Positions 21,030 to 32,802 of a DNA stretch of 64,000 bases are shown piece after piece. The notes beneath the pieces are model-generated. The model was given only the letters and a program-made list of their open reading frames with translations. It was not told the DNA's origin and did not search any database. The stretch is from contig NC_073746.1 in assembly GCF_029784135.1 (NCBI RefSeq), positions 142,542,556-142,606,555 of the forward strand, read 5' to 3'. Position numbers and translations under genes: made by a program. Every line of letters starts with the position of its first letter. The first letter of the stretch is position 1. Source of the stretch: Toxorhynchites rutilus septentrionalis. Lineage: Eukaryota > Arthropoda > Insecta > Diptera > Culicidae.

Positions 21030-21904
21030 TATATAGAAGGTGCATTTGCATATGAAGTAAAATTCTGATTACACGCGAGCGTAACATAACCAAATTATAA
21101 CACATGTGAATTGGGGTTCTTTTGGTATTAACTAGTTCTTCCGCATAGTAACTCGATGTTGATAATTCCTTAATATTTTCCTTCGTTGATTGTATTGTTT
21201 TCCCATATTAACGTTGGAGAGCCTTAACCCTTCTTCTCCGTTTACTGTTTTTGAAAGCATAGGCAGCCGTGGCAGTGTTCCGAGCTCTGCAATACAATTT
21301 GCTTAACCTATGTTAAAGTTGCTAAAACTTACATTATAGACCCATTAAACCTAAACATAATAATTGTATTGATATCAACACAATTTTATTCTATTGATAT
21401 TAACACAATTTTATTCTATTGATTTTCATGACATGTAACGCTATGACTCAGGAATAACACTTTATTGCGTGGTTTTTATAGCTGTTTCGATTATGTTGTC
21501 TGACATCAGTGTCGAAAAAATAACGATGCTTTCACCAATACAAACAAAACCATTGCGGAAAATTGAAAAATTTAACTTTCAGAGCACTAGCTCGAGTTTT
21601 CCGACGTTTTTCACTATACAGTGCGACAGCAGATGAAAATTTAATATCTTGTGAGTAATCGATTAGAGTTTGGTTGATATTACTTGATGGGAAGCATGCG
21701 AAAACGATCATTTTCTTCACACTGTTTCGCAAAATTATTGATTTTCGGGCGAGGGGTGAGGGAGAGAGATGAAAGAAATGAGCGCCATTGTGGCAGCCAT
21801 TTGTGGTTAGCTTCCACCTTCACCTTAAATGCTCCGCTAATTTACTCCAAACGGATAGAAAAAACGACTGAACGTATCAATATGAAACGTGTTTGAGGAA
21901 TACA
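21030..21904. other. Unassigned stretch
   Basis: A short direct duplication around 21365-21420 (TATTGATAT-AACACAATTTTATTC) is the only structure seen. The frame at 21684-21896 has no recognisable domain. Confidence 0.5.
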
Positions 21905-22288
21905 CTAGGCTAAATATTTGCCTGCAAACATTAGAACTCACTGAAATATCTGCAGAATTACAGCAGATTTTGTAAAGCAAAAAAGGGGAAAAATGCTGTT
22001 TTATTACCTTTTTTAAAATCGATGCAAAAGATGTAAATACATTTTTTTGTCGTCAAAGTAACTAATTATTCTTGTGCAGAATTTATTGAAGTTTTCAAAA
22101 CTGCCTTTCGATTTTCGGTGTAGGGATTATTTATTGAATTATTGAATTTATCATCAAAGATGAAGGCGTAATTTTTCATTCAAACTGAAATATCATTGTT
22201 TGAAGGGGTCCTACTGGAATGTTCTAGGAACTATATGAAAGCTGGTTGATAATTTTAAGTGGATTTGCTGTTGAGTTGGTTAGTAAAA
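21905..22288 (-). repeat. Dispersed repeat, copy 2 (inverted partner at 188-594)
   Basis: Diverged reverse complement of 188-594, including CCTGCAAACATTAGAAC and CAGCAGATTTT blocks and the CCTACTGGAATGTTCTAG block. Class unknown. Confidence 0.6.
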
Positions 22289-22599
22289 AATTGGGTTAGG
22301 CCACAAAATCTTTGAAAAAACAGAAAAAAAAATTTAATTTTATTTCTTCTCGGTATTGTTGTTTACCACACCTACACATACCAAGATAAATATATATATA
22401 CGTTAAATTTTCTAATACCTGAAAGTTGTAGCTTTAAAATGATGACCATCCCATCGATATGCGGTAATTTTTCACGAAGTTACAGCGTGCCAAATGTCAC
22501 TTGAAATTTCCGACTTCGCAATCTGTTCCTTTTTTTTTGTCGAGTGTAGGGTAAATGATCTTGGTTTGTCCAATTTAGAGTGTTTTTACGCAACTAGTA

Positions 22600-23914
22600 G
22601 GGTAGGGCGGAGCTAGTCGGTCATTTTTGAATAAATTTGGCTATAACTTTGTAGTACGAAGTTTTGCGTTAGAATGTTATGTACCACAATTAGGCTTACC
22701 TTTTACCCTTTCAATGAAAAATAACCAGTTAATCAATTATTTGAATTTTTTCTTTTATTTAATATCTTTATATTCCAGAATAATTTGACTAACTAACCCC
22801 ACACACGGGGTAAGTTGGTCAATAATAGGCATGTTTTTTGAGCAAATAATAAACGTTTTCCCATAAGAAGTTTCCTTCATTATAAATTTATTAATTAAAT
22901 CAAATCAAAAATAGTTAACTAATATAATGTAGCAAGTAAAAAATGAAGTTAATGAAAATTTCAAATTCTAGCGATTTCATCTCTCTTCCACTTTGTGGCG
23001 AACCAAAGATGCCAGGTTTGAAGACATGTCTACATTTTGAAGACATTTGATTTTGTGAAGACATTTTGAAGACATTTTGAAATATGTGAAGACATTTCAG
23101 TATGATAGCGTACGTGGATTTTTAAAAGATATTATTTCCATGAAATTCTTACTATTGGCCGAAAATTTCGTCAAAAAAGTAGTCTCAGCGAACGAAGCGG
23201 TCTGAATACATATTGTCTCTAGCAGACATTAGTTCATTTGCACTCGGAAATTCGAATGATTGTGACATTGGATTTCTATCATTGGATTTCAATGCATTAT
23301 TGTGAGTTCTGATATTCAATGATTGCGTTTATTATATTCAATGGAAATTTTACAACAAAAAATATAAATATGACAATTATATTACAAGTGGTTTGTGTGG
23401 TGGTTGTCTCGTTTCAAATACACTGGGTTTAGCAGTAAAACATATGCTTTCTATATTTATTTATAGCTTGCGTGATGAAATACGGCACACCTGAAAATTT
23501 TATATGCGTTGCTCTCAAACGAGCAATTTGTGTGACCCACTAGCCTCTCTATATATGATGAAAAATATTCATGAAAACTCCATAAAAATTATTTCAAAAG
23601 CGATTTCCATTAACACTTAAAGCTAATACGTACAATAAATCTTTGTTTTACGTTTGAGCCGATTTTTTTCATGGTCAATAACCAGTTTTAGAACACATTT
23701 TATAACACGCAAACCGTGAATGAGTTTTTGCAAAATCGGAACCATGTCCGTATTTTGGAACCTACTTAATAAAAAGTTTTTCCAATTTGCTTATTTTATT
23801 GTATCATCAATTCGCTGTTTTTCATCCATAGATCGCTAATTTTTTGGACGCGCAGATTCCAAGATATCGTCACTGACCAACTTACCCCTATGACCAACTA
23901 GCCCCGCCCTACCC
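22600..23914. mobile_element. Inner TIR element, 1315 bp, TA target
   Basis: Inverted ends read GGGTAGGGCGGAGCTAGTCG and GGGTAGGGCGGGGCTAGTTG, flanked by TA on both sides. A second, inner inverted pair, GGGGTAAGTTGGTCA (about 22807) and TGACCAACTTACCCC (about 23873), suggests subterminal transposase-binding sites. No transposase frame is seen. Confidence 0.8.
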
Positions 23915-24147
23915 TAAATGCAAATCGATTTTTCTTCATGAAAATAACATATAATCGATTCGAGTTTGGGTTTGCTCTAAAGCCCCAAGACTTTAGTTGC
24001 TAATACTACCATAAGGCGTTGAAATTATTAAATTTTTTATGTTTTTTACCGATTTTCCTCAAAGAGAAATTACGATCATGGTTTGACCACCTCTGATCAT
24101 AGTTTGTCCAAAAAATAGTCATAGTTTGTCCAGTTTTAGAAATCACT

Positions 24148-24273
24148 ATTTTTGAATGAAAAAATTCGAATTTTCAAGTAGATGTTGCATTTATCATTGT
24201 TTGAGTTTACTGTCATCATATTGATCCATTCATAATTTAGGCTTTCTTCAGAATATTGCCTTTTATTGGGCAT
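24148..24273 (-). pseudogene. Possible N-terminal remnant of a pogo-type transposase
   Basis: The frame starts MPNKRQYSEESL, similar to the usual start of pogo/Tigger transposases just before the psq-type helix-turn-helix. Similarity is lost after about 15 residues. It lies inside the outer TIR element, in agreement with a pogo origin, but the match is short. Confidence 0.35.
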
Positions 24274-24647
24274 TTTAAAAGGGTTCACCTCAACACATTC
24301 AACATAGAGAAACTTTATTTCTGCTATGTGCGAAGGCCACAAGAAACAAACTGCAGCGCGCCAAGCGGTTGCCATAGAAATCATGTGGACAAAACAACAT
24401 TAATTAATTGGACAACTCATGATCAGAATCGAGTTATTTGCGTTAATTTAATGGTTTAGATCTGAAAATCTGATACAAATGGTATGCAAGTATGATGTTT
24501 ACAATATTTGTGAGTGTTATAATCCAGAAAAGGTCTGGAAACGTGCTAAATAATCATCTGGTGGTTGATAAAAAGTTAGCTCAATTGAGGGGCGCGTTGA
24601 CATCAATAGAAAGTGTATTTTATCATCCTTTAAAACATGTGAATCCG

Positions 24648-25667
24648 TAAAAATATATATATATATATATAAATGGAGTGATGTCTGTCTGTCTGATTCT
24701 TATAGACTCGGAAACTATTGAACCGATCGACATGAAAATTGGTATGTAGGGGTTTTTGGGGCCGGGGTAGGTTTTCGTGATATTTTGAGACCCCTCCCCC
24801 CTCTCTAAGGGGGGGCTGCCATACAAATGAAACACAAATTTCTGCATTACTCGGAAATTAACCAAGCAAACGAAACCAAAGTTGGCATGTGAAAGTTTTA
24901 GGGTGCAATAAATGTTTCTATGATGGTTAGACAGTCCTTCCCCCACTCAAAGGAGGGGCTGCCATACAAATGAAACACAAATTTCTGCATTACTCGAGAA
25001 TTAATCAAGCAAATGAAACCAAATTTGGCATGTGGAGGTTTAAGGATGCAATAAATGTTTCTATGGTGATAAGATACTCCTTCCCCCTCTCTTAGAGGGG
25101 GCTGCCGTACAAATGAAACACAAATTTTTGCATTACCCGAGAATTAATCAAGCAAATTAAACCAAATTAGGCATATGGAAACTTTAGGGTGCAATGAATG
25201 TTTCTATGGTGGTTAGATACCCCTCCCCCCTCTCTTAGGGGTGGCTGCCATACAAATAAAACACAAATTTCTGCATTACTCGAGAATTAATCAAGTAAAT
25301 GAAACCAAATTAGGCATATGGAGGTTTCAGGGTGCAACAAATAATTCTATGGTGGTTAGACACTCCACCCCCTCTCTAAGGGGGGGCTGCCATACAAATG
25401 AAACACAAATTTCTGCATTACTCGAGAATTAATCAAGCAAATAAAACCAAATTTAGCATGTAACGTAACGAAGAAACATGTTATTTGCAAGTGGTTGAAA
25501 TATCTTGAACGAGAATTGTGTCTGAAAATAATCTGATATTATAATGTCGAGTTTTGCTAGAAGTACTAGGAATGTTACAGTAAAAGGTAATTTTAAAGGG
25601 TAGATTAGAGGATCAATCAATGAATAGTTCTGCGATTGGGCGGGGCGAAGTTTGCCGGGTTAGCTAG
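24648..25667 (+). mobile_element. Helitron-like element with ~142-bp internal tandem array
   Basis: An AT run followed by AAATGGAGTGATGTCTGTCTG marks the 5' side. The 3' end GCCGGGTTAGCTAG is followed by T, as in the copy ending at 13125. The exact 5' base is uncertain because the AT run is flanked by A-rich DNA. There is no Rep/helicase frame, so it is non-autonomous. Confidence 0.7.
24800..25440 (+). repeat. ~142-bp tandem array, about 4.5 units
   Basis: CTGCCATACAAATGAAAC recurs at about 24818, 24959, 25102, 25245 and 25388. Each unit has a C-rich tract (CCCCCTCTCT), a G-rich tract (AGGGGGGG), then CTGCATTACTCGAGAATTAA. Related units occur at 10800-11100 and, inverted, at 13391-14170. Confidence 0.85.
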
Positions 25668-26000
25668 TATACTATAAAACTACTGTAAATCACGGAAAAG
25701 ATTTTTTTATTTATATGTTTTGAAACATTGGAATATCTGATTTGACAGTGGACAAACCATGATCGTATTTTCGACTGGACAAACCAAAATCATTTACCTT
25801 ACTGCGTTGAGAATGTAGTAAATGTTCTTTCAATTAAGCATAACTAGCGAATATTTTTGATTTTCTGTTTTCATTTGTGACTCGGATAGAATTCGTAGGG
25901 AATGATTTAGACGTTTTGAGAGTGATGATTTTGGTGTTCAAGTTAAAAAGTGTCCGGTTCCACTGATCCGTTTAAAGCGAGCTATCGTAAACGACCAGAT

Positions 26001-26449
26001 ACAATACATTCACATACTCTTTACAGATACACAGGTCGAAGGTTGTGCAGTCCACTGATCATTCAACAAGAGCCAAAGGTTGTACCGCTCATGGCAACTC
26101 TACACGAGCTGAAGATTGTACCGCCCAGTGACCATTCTACCCTGGATTCCTCGAGTCAAGAGAGATGCACCACGATTGATATGAGGTACAGACTAAGGGG
26201 CGTAGCTGATCAATGGTCAGTTACACCCCAATAGGAAGTATCCCGTGTCGGCCACACATACATAGTACTGGAGACTGCAACATCCCAATTATGAGATCTT
26301 TGTAATACTACCCTCGAGCCAACCGCGAGTAATCGGTTACATATTACTAACATAGTTGTAAGACAAAAATTGTCAAAATATTGGACTCCCGGCCCCGTCA
26401 GGCTAACGCCACATGTGCTTTAATAAAATATATATTTTGGAAAAAAAAA
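26001..26449 (+). mobile_element. 5'-truncated LINE 3' UTR with A tail
   Basis: It matches the 3' UTR of the LINE at 4530-4972 throughout, including AGGTTGTGCAGTCCACTGAT, CCTCGAGCC, GGTTACATATTACTAACATA and the end ATATTTTGG, then nine As. No coding part is retained. It abuts the mariner fragment at 26455, so the LINE tail probably landed in or next to that mariner. Confidence 0.85.
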
Positions 26450-26454
26450 GTCCA

Positions 26455-26800
26455 GATTATGCGACCAGACACGAGTCGATAATATTCCATCATGACAACG
26501 CTCGGCTTCATGTCGCTGTTCATGTTAAAAACTATTTGTAAATAGTAGGTGGAAAAATGCTGGTACACCTGCTTTATAGCCCAGACCTTGCCCCTTCCGA
26601 CTAATATCTGTTTCAATTGATGTAGAACGCATTGAGTGGAATACGCTTTAATTCAGAACAGGGTATCAAAAACTGGCTGGATTCGATCTTGGCTGCAAAA
26701 GATAAACGCTTCTTCCGCGACGAAAAAAGAAAGGAAATAGAAGTGGCTTGCGTATTTATTTTATTATTTATTATGCATTTTATTATTCAAATAAATTCAT
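26455..26800 (+). pseudogene. Mariner (DD34D) transposase C-terminal fragment
   Basis: One frame reads FHHDNARLHVAVHVKNYL, then LLYSPDLAPSD and later GIKNWLDSILAAKDKRFF, matching the second and third catalytic blocks and C-terminus of mariners. Thirty-four residues separate the two aspartates. In-frame stops fall after KNYL, after APSD and after FQLM. It is a third mariner lineage in this window, different from those at 6699 and 59829. The N-terminal half is absent, cut off by the LINE tail. Confidence 0.75.
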
Positions 26801-29800
26801 ATTTCATATAAAAACAGAAAAAATTACGTTTCACATCCTATATTGTGACATAAAAGTTTTCATGGTTTACATGTCCCGTTTTTATTCCTGAAATATTTGG
26901 TCAGTCTATCAATATAGTTCTATGATTTCTATGACTATCGGTAGATGATTACGGAATTTTGATTCCAAATTCAGGTATTAAATGTGACCAATATGTGGTT
27001 TCAAAAATACGATACCGCTTTTCACACAACACGCGGCACAAAATTTAACCTTTCGCGTAGACCAAGCTTAGTTTTTGCATGAAATTATCTTCAAGAAAGT
27101 AGATGACGGACATAAATTTATCGGTTCAAATGAAAATTTCATGCACTTTGTTTGTATATTTCATTTGAAAAGAAAAAATGAACAGCTTGAAAATTCACTC
27201 TTTAGAAGAAACGTTCAAGGAGTGAAAAAACGTAATTGAGGACAATCAGTATATTATTGAAAAGAAAATATCAGCGGATAATCTTTATCATCTCGAGGTC
27301 GGATGACATAAAAAAAATCATTCCTGAAAAGACTAATTGCACATTTTTAGGCCCGGACAAATCGCCACAACACAATAAACATGAACATATTCAATCATGC
27401 ATGTACACAACGCGGTTTTAACTGCACTCATTATTCTCTCTCTTCTGTTGGTGCTGCATTCATCAGAACCAGGATAAACAATTCCTGCCCAGCATGAAGG
27501 TACCTCGCCACGAAAAGAAAGCTACAAACCATGACAGCAGCAGTTCGCGGTTTGCGGTGCACTTTAATCACCTGTGTGCACACACAAACCAGAAATGAAG
27601 CTATAATTCACTGTAGCGAGATAGTATCTTATGGCCACCGCCAAAAAGAAAATAAATAAAAAATCGCCGTCGGATCCCAGCAAGAGTTATAAACTGCAGA
27701 GGAGCGAATATGAGGTGCCCAGAATCGACCGCATAAATTATCGGCTCCCTTTGGAAATGGACCGAAACCGCCGACGACTCAACTCAACGCGTGTGATCCG
27801 CGTTCGGACGACCTCCACTGGCTATGTATACAATATAATACAATTGTGGACTCTAGGCGATTATAATTACAGACATTGTGAACAGTATTTCGGTTCATTG
27901 TAATTTTCTGCCTCTGTTGCTACTGCTGTGGTCTGTTGTTGATGAGGAGTCAGCTTGTAATACGTGGTGAGAATTAATGTCCCCCACGGGGTTAAACTAA
28001 GGGAATGATCATACACCTGCTGATGACCTACTTAGCCCTACCACAAACTTAGGGTTTGTGGGTAACCATTCATTGTCTCGAACTGATAGCCTGAAACCAA
28101 ACTTCGAAAAAAATGGGAGGACATTAATATACCTGTGAATCATTTTTTCATTAGCGATGGCGATAAATTTGCACTTTTTATTGCTGATACGTCTCACGCA
28201 ATCACATTTCGAGGATGCACCAAATAATGTCTGCTCTGATTTGTTTTTTTTAATAATTCGACCTTCGATACAGACAGGTTCGGAGGACTCGTGGATGACG
28301 GGACATTTTTTTTCGACGAATAAATCCCGCTTCACACTCCCGTTTCGTGTAAAGTGCCAATAAAATTTGCGCTGAGTGCCTTCAATATGCCACTTCTCTT
28401 CATATTTTATTCCATGCCTCGAGAAAATACCATAAACATCCGCCACTTAATGTATTCCCTCCTCCAAAAATCGTATTGAATCGTACCGATTCGATACTTT
28501 TTAACCGTTCCATTGGTGATAAATTTTCGGAAATAAATGAAATCATAAAGGCGAAAATAAACATTATCGGAGTGAAATATGACATCGCAAATTTGAAATA
28601 AAAATTACCTCAATGGATGCAACAGCGAAAGAGAAAAAGAAACGATCTCAAATACAAATGGATTCAGACTCTCGCCTTCCCAGTCTTCATTCGAAAGGAT
28701 AAACTCGGATAAATTCAACTAGTGAAAGGTGCCCACAGTCGTTTCGCCGATGGTCTCTGTTTGGGGTGAATTCGGATAACAAAAAAGTTGGAAGAAGTGG
28801 GAGCGGATTTTGACATCTTAATTAGCCGCTGTTTATGTGTGCATTTTTTTCCCGATTAAGAGTTTTCGGATAATTTGCTGACGGTATGCTGCACTTGTTG
28901 TACCATACAATTGGAATGGTGCGCGAGCAAGGCTAGCGTTTAATGTATGCTTTCGGGCGAACGTCGTAAAGTTGTGAAGTTTAATGATGATGCCAATGCT
29001 ACATGCTTCACTTAAAATTTTTGACAGTGCCTGCAGATGCGGTAAATGTCGATGATTCCGTGCGGCGCAACTCGAATTGCATGAGTTCCCTTGAAGTTGA
29101 GCGAATGAACAAAATTCGAACCTGCTCCCGATTCGTTCCCGATTGATAGAAATCATTGCAATAAGTTGATTATGTGCAAAAAACCCAGTGACGCATTTTT
29201 CTAGATCATAATAGGCTCGTTTCGGGGGATAAACAAATATCAATGTCTATACAAATAAATCTCCATAATGAGAGGCAAACTGGTTTCAAAGCCCATATCA
29301 TATTTGATCGATCGATAAATAAATCAAAATTCGATGTTAGCTCCAATTTACTTATTCGAGACATTGACAAATTTACATTCGATGCAGAGATAAAATGTGA
29401 TTCAGAAATCATTTCGAAAAAACCTGCTGCGATATCCACACAGTGTTGCGTTTTTCAATCTGAAGATATTAGAAATGGACACTATGTCTTGAAAATCGAT
29501 TGAAATAATGAATTTAAATATAATAACATTTGAATAAGAATAATTTTCACTTCTGATTGCAATCGGTTATTAATAAAACAAAAAAATCAATTGTCAAAAT
29601 GGTCAAAATAATACTCAAAATAGTGCTGACAAGAAGCGAACCTTTTTTGCCATACAAGTTTTGGGAATAATTGATAATTTTATCACCGTATTCAATGCAT
29701 TTTGTTGACGCCATCTAACACTGTAATACAAAAATTTGTGAATTCGTAAGAGAGAAAAGTTGTTTGAAATGCAAAAATACATTTATTTTAATTTTTTTTA

Positions 29801-29848
29801 AAACAATTTAAAATAATTTACCAGTTTGAGTTCCCTCCAAACACATAT
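26801..29848. other. Long unassigned stretch
   Basis: No transposon ends, RNA gene or domain-bearing frame was recognised in about 3 kb. Frames at 27631-27903 and 29243-29503 are open but lack splice or domain support. It may be unique host intergenic or intronic DNA. Confidence 0.5.
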
Positions 29849-31308
29849 CAGCCATTCCATGCCAAACTGATATAGTGGTTCTCAGATTTTCTCAAAAATT
29901 ACTAGTTTTGTTCTTCATCGCAAATTATTAGAGTCGTATTTTTTTATTTTTTTATTGTGGTGCTCATTTCCATTTTATGGTGGTCCGGGAACTCAACTTA
30001 TTCCCCTTTTTTCCAAAAATGACTTTTTTCAAATATTCATAACTTTCGAACTACTAAACCGATTCAGATGATCGGCAAACCAAATTAAAGCCAATTAGCT
30101 AGTCTAGGGAAAATATTACACTTGTAGAAAATTTGTATTTTGTTTTCGTAATTATCGATTGTATTGGTTTTTTGCTGTTTCCATGGCTTTGTACTAGAGA
30201 CCCTATATTTTTTATATTTTTTTCTTGAAAGCTGTTTCACATAACGTATCCAAAAGTCAGAGAAGCTTTTTTTTGTTCTTGAGTTATGATTTTTCAAAGC
30301 TGACCGATGGTCCGAAAAATCATTTTTCCCCTTTTTCCACCACAAAAATTCATAAATTTTGAACTACTGGACCGATTCAGATGATTGACATATCAAATTA
30401 AAGCCTATGAGATAGTCTTCTTCTTTAAAAATGTTAAACTTGCGAAAAAAAAATGAATTTTGTGTTTTCAACTAGTAATAATCGCACCTCGGATAAACCT
30501 CATTGGTTACGATAGCGCCACTGCGCAAAAGTATTAATTTTGTCTTCGCATTTTGTTTTTTATAGTTTACTCGGTTAAAGATAGAGGGCGCTATATTTTT
30601 GAATATTTTGTTTTTTGACGGTTGAGGTTTTATTTTACATAACATATCCAGAAATCAGAGAGGTGTTAAAAAAAATCATTCTTGGATCATCGGTTAACTT
30701 TGAAAAATCACAACTCAAAAACGAAAGAAAATGCCTCTCTGATTCTAGGATATATATTGTGTGAAAAAACCCCAGCTTCAAAAAAAAAATATAAAAATCA
30801 TAGCACCCTCTTTCTTTAACCGAGTAAACTATAAAAAACCAATACAATTAATAAATACGAAAACCAAACTCTTTTTTTTCGCAAGTTTATTATTTTTTTA
30901 AACAAGACTCTCACAAGCTTTAATTTGATATGTCAATCATCTGAATCGGTCCAGTAGTTCAAAAGTTATGAATTTTTGTGGTGCAAAAAAGGGGAAAAAT
31001 TGATTATTCGGACCATTGGTTAACTTTGAAAAATCATAACTCAAGAACAAAAAAATAAAGCCTCTTTGATTTTCGGATATGTCATGTAAACAAACCGCAG
31101 CTTTCAAGTTATGTTATGAATTTTTGAAAAAAGTCATTTTTGGAAAAAAAGGGGGGAAAGTAGATTTTTCGAACCACCCTAAAATGAAAATGGGCATCCT
31201 AATAAAAAAATGAAAAAATACGAGTCTTATAATTTGCGATAAAGAACAAAACTAGCACTTTTCTCGAAAATCTGAGAACCACTATATCGGTTTGGCAAGG
31301 AATGGCTG
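29849..31308. mobile_element. Foldback-like element, ~1460 bp with very long inverted arms
   Basis: The left end CAGCCATTCCATGCCAAAC and right end are complementary, and matching blocks continue inward in mirror order for roughly 700 bp per arm. Examples are the pair around TTTGCGATAAAGAACAAAAC, the pair around TCAGATGAT-GACATATCAAATTAAAG, and ACTCGGTTAAAG near the centre. TAT flanks both ends. No coding capacity is seen. Partial relatives lie at 46320-47297, 49436-49566 and 53692-53731. Confidence 0.75.
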
Positions 31309-31585
31309 TATTTCCAAAAAAGGCGCCAAAATACCGGAATTAAACTTTTGTTTTTCCTTTCGGAGATGAATGATTCAAAAGATTTAACTCTTTGTGGTCA
31401 TTTGTTTGCTCTCAGTCACCATACCTTTTTTACCGTTCTAGTCGTTTGTCTGCTCTCATCCACCACAGCAAAACACCATGCTAATTGTATATTTTACTCA
31501 ACGAAGTATTAGTTTATGCTTTTCCTATACGAGGCTTGATGTCTAGTAAACCTGTTCAGTAATCAATACGGTGCTCTTATGAGTA

Positions 31586-32802
31586 AAGGGTGTGTCACAT
31601 CAATTTGCATCACGGAAAAAACGCTGTAGAAGTTTAATTTTTAGGAATTATATCTTCAGCTTTCGCTTATAATCAGATAAGAGTGTATAGATCACGTTGG
31701 CCATGCTTCACTGTCAAATTTTCGTAAATTTGTCACATCAGGACATCGGTAAGATGCTGGGAATCGTCCAATCCACGGTCACCAAACGATACTTCGAGAA
31801 CCTAATCATCGACCGGAAGGTGAAGAACGGCAAAAATGGATGCTCCGTCAGTGAAAAAGATCACAAGCGCGTAGTTAAGCAGTTTAGACGTGATCCGAGA
31901 AGTTCGGTCCGGGATGTCGCCAATAAGCTGAATTTGTCAAGTTCATTCGTCCAGCGGACCAAGCAGCGGGAGGGCCTGCGTACATACAAGGTTCAGAAGA
32001 CTCCTAACCGTGACGGAAGGCAAAACATGGTGGGGAAGACGCGAGCCCGGAAGCTGTACACCGAAATGCTGACGAAGCCGCATTGCCTGGTAATGGACGA
32101 CGAAACCTACGTCAAAGCGGACTTTTGTCAGTTGCCGGGCCTGTTGTTCTTCTCCGCAGAGGACAAATTCAGCGTTCCGGAGGAGATTCGCAAGCAGAAA
32201 CTATCCAAGTTTGCCAAAAAGTACATGGTGTGGCAAGCGATCTGCTCTTGCGGAAAGCGGAGCGTCCCCTTCGTGATGACCGGCACGGTAAACGGGCAGG
32301 TTTACCTTAAGGAGTGCCTACAGAAGCGCTTACTACCACTATTGAAGCAGGACGAGGGCCCGACCATTTTCTGGCCGGATCTCGCTTCGTGCCACTATTC
32401 AAAGGACGTGTTGGAGTGGTACGAAGCCAACGGGGTAACCTTCGTGCCAAAGGAAATGAACCTGCCCAACGCGCCGGAGCTTCGCCCAATAGAGAAATAT
32501 TGGGCGATTATGAAGCAGGCCCTCCGGAAGAACCCAAAAGTTGTCAAATCGGAGGCGGACTTCAAGAGAAAATGGATTTCTGTTCAAAAAAACTACAGCC
32601 TGACGTTGTACAGAACCTTATGGACGGGGTAAAGAGGAAGGTTCGAGCATACGGGCTTGGGCTCGAAGTATGAATAAAAAGAAAATGCCAAAAGTTGTTT
32701 AATAGTTTTTATTTTACTGTCTAAAATTTTCAAAAGGATCGGTCTACTGGGCGAATTTCTACAGCGTTTTTTCCGTGATGCAATTTGATGTGACACACCC
32801 TT
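31586..32802 (+). mobile_element. DD37E (ITmD37E-type) element, copy 2, 1217 bp
   Basis: Both ends start AAGGGTGTGTCACATCAA and are about 46 bp with one mismatch. TA is duplicated at 31584-31585 and 32803-32804. The empty site in R1 copy A proves the boundaries to the base. Ends and coding sequence are nearly identical to copy 1 at 7818, so the family was active relatively recently. Confidence 0.95.
31697..32671 (+). pseudogene. DD37E transposase pseudogene, copy 2
   Basis: The normal start is missing: about 67 bp present in copy 1 (from the ATG at 7972 onward) are deleted here, next to a TTTG repeat, and a further 9 bp are lost near 31782. The open frame from 31697 therefore begins with leader sequence. 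The catalytic core is complete and undisturbed (VMDDETYV, KYMVWQAICSCGKRS, WPDLASCHY, PIEKYW). A run of seven As at 32586-32592, where eight are needed, moves the C-terminus out of frame and gives an early stop at 32630-32632 instead of the GLGLEV end at about 32671. Confidence 0.85.

Larger units (their letters stand above)
22549..25799. mobile_element. Outer TIR element, possibly pogo-derived, carrying two nested elements
   Basis: The left end GGGTAAATGATCTTGGTTTG and the complement of the right end AGGTAAATGATTTTGGTTTG form an inverted repeat of about 25 bp, flanked by TA. Within are an inner TIR element (22600-23914) and a Helitron-like element (24648-25667). After removing these about 0.9 kb remains. 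On the minus strand it encodes MPNKRQYSEESLN starting at about 24273, which resembles the start of pogo-type transposases. TTTGTCCA recurs several times near 24075-24135. Confidence 0.7.

Noticed and set aside
24800..25440. Repeats with regular spacing, superficially CRISPR-like
   Set aside because: Whole ~142-bp units repeat, inside a Helitron-like element; there are no distinct spacers.
29243..29503. 86-residue plus-strand frame with plausible composition
   Set aside because: No domain, flanking splice sites or promoter could be identified. An antisense frame of similar length overlaps it.
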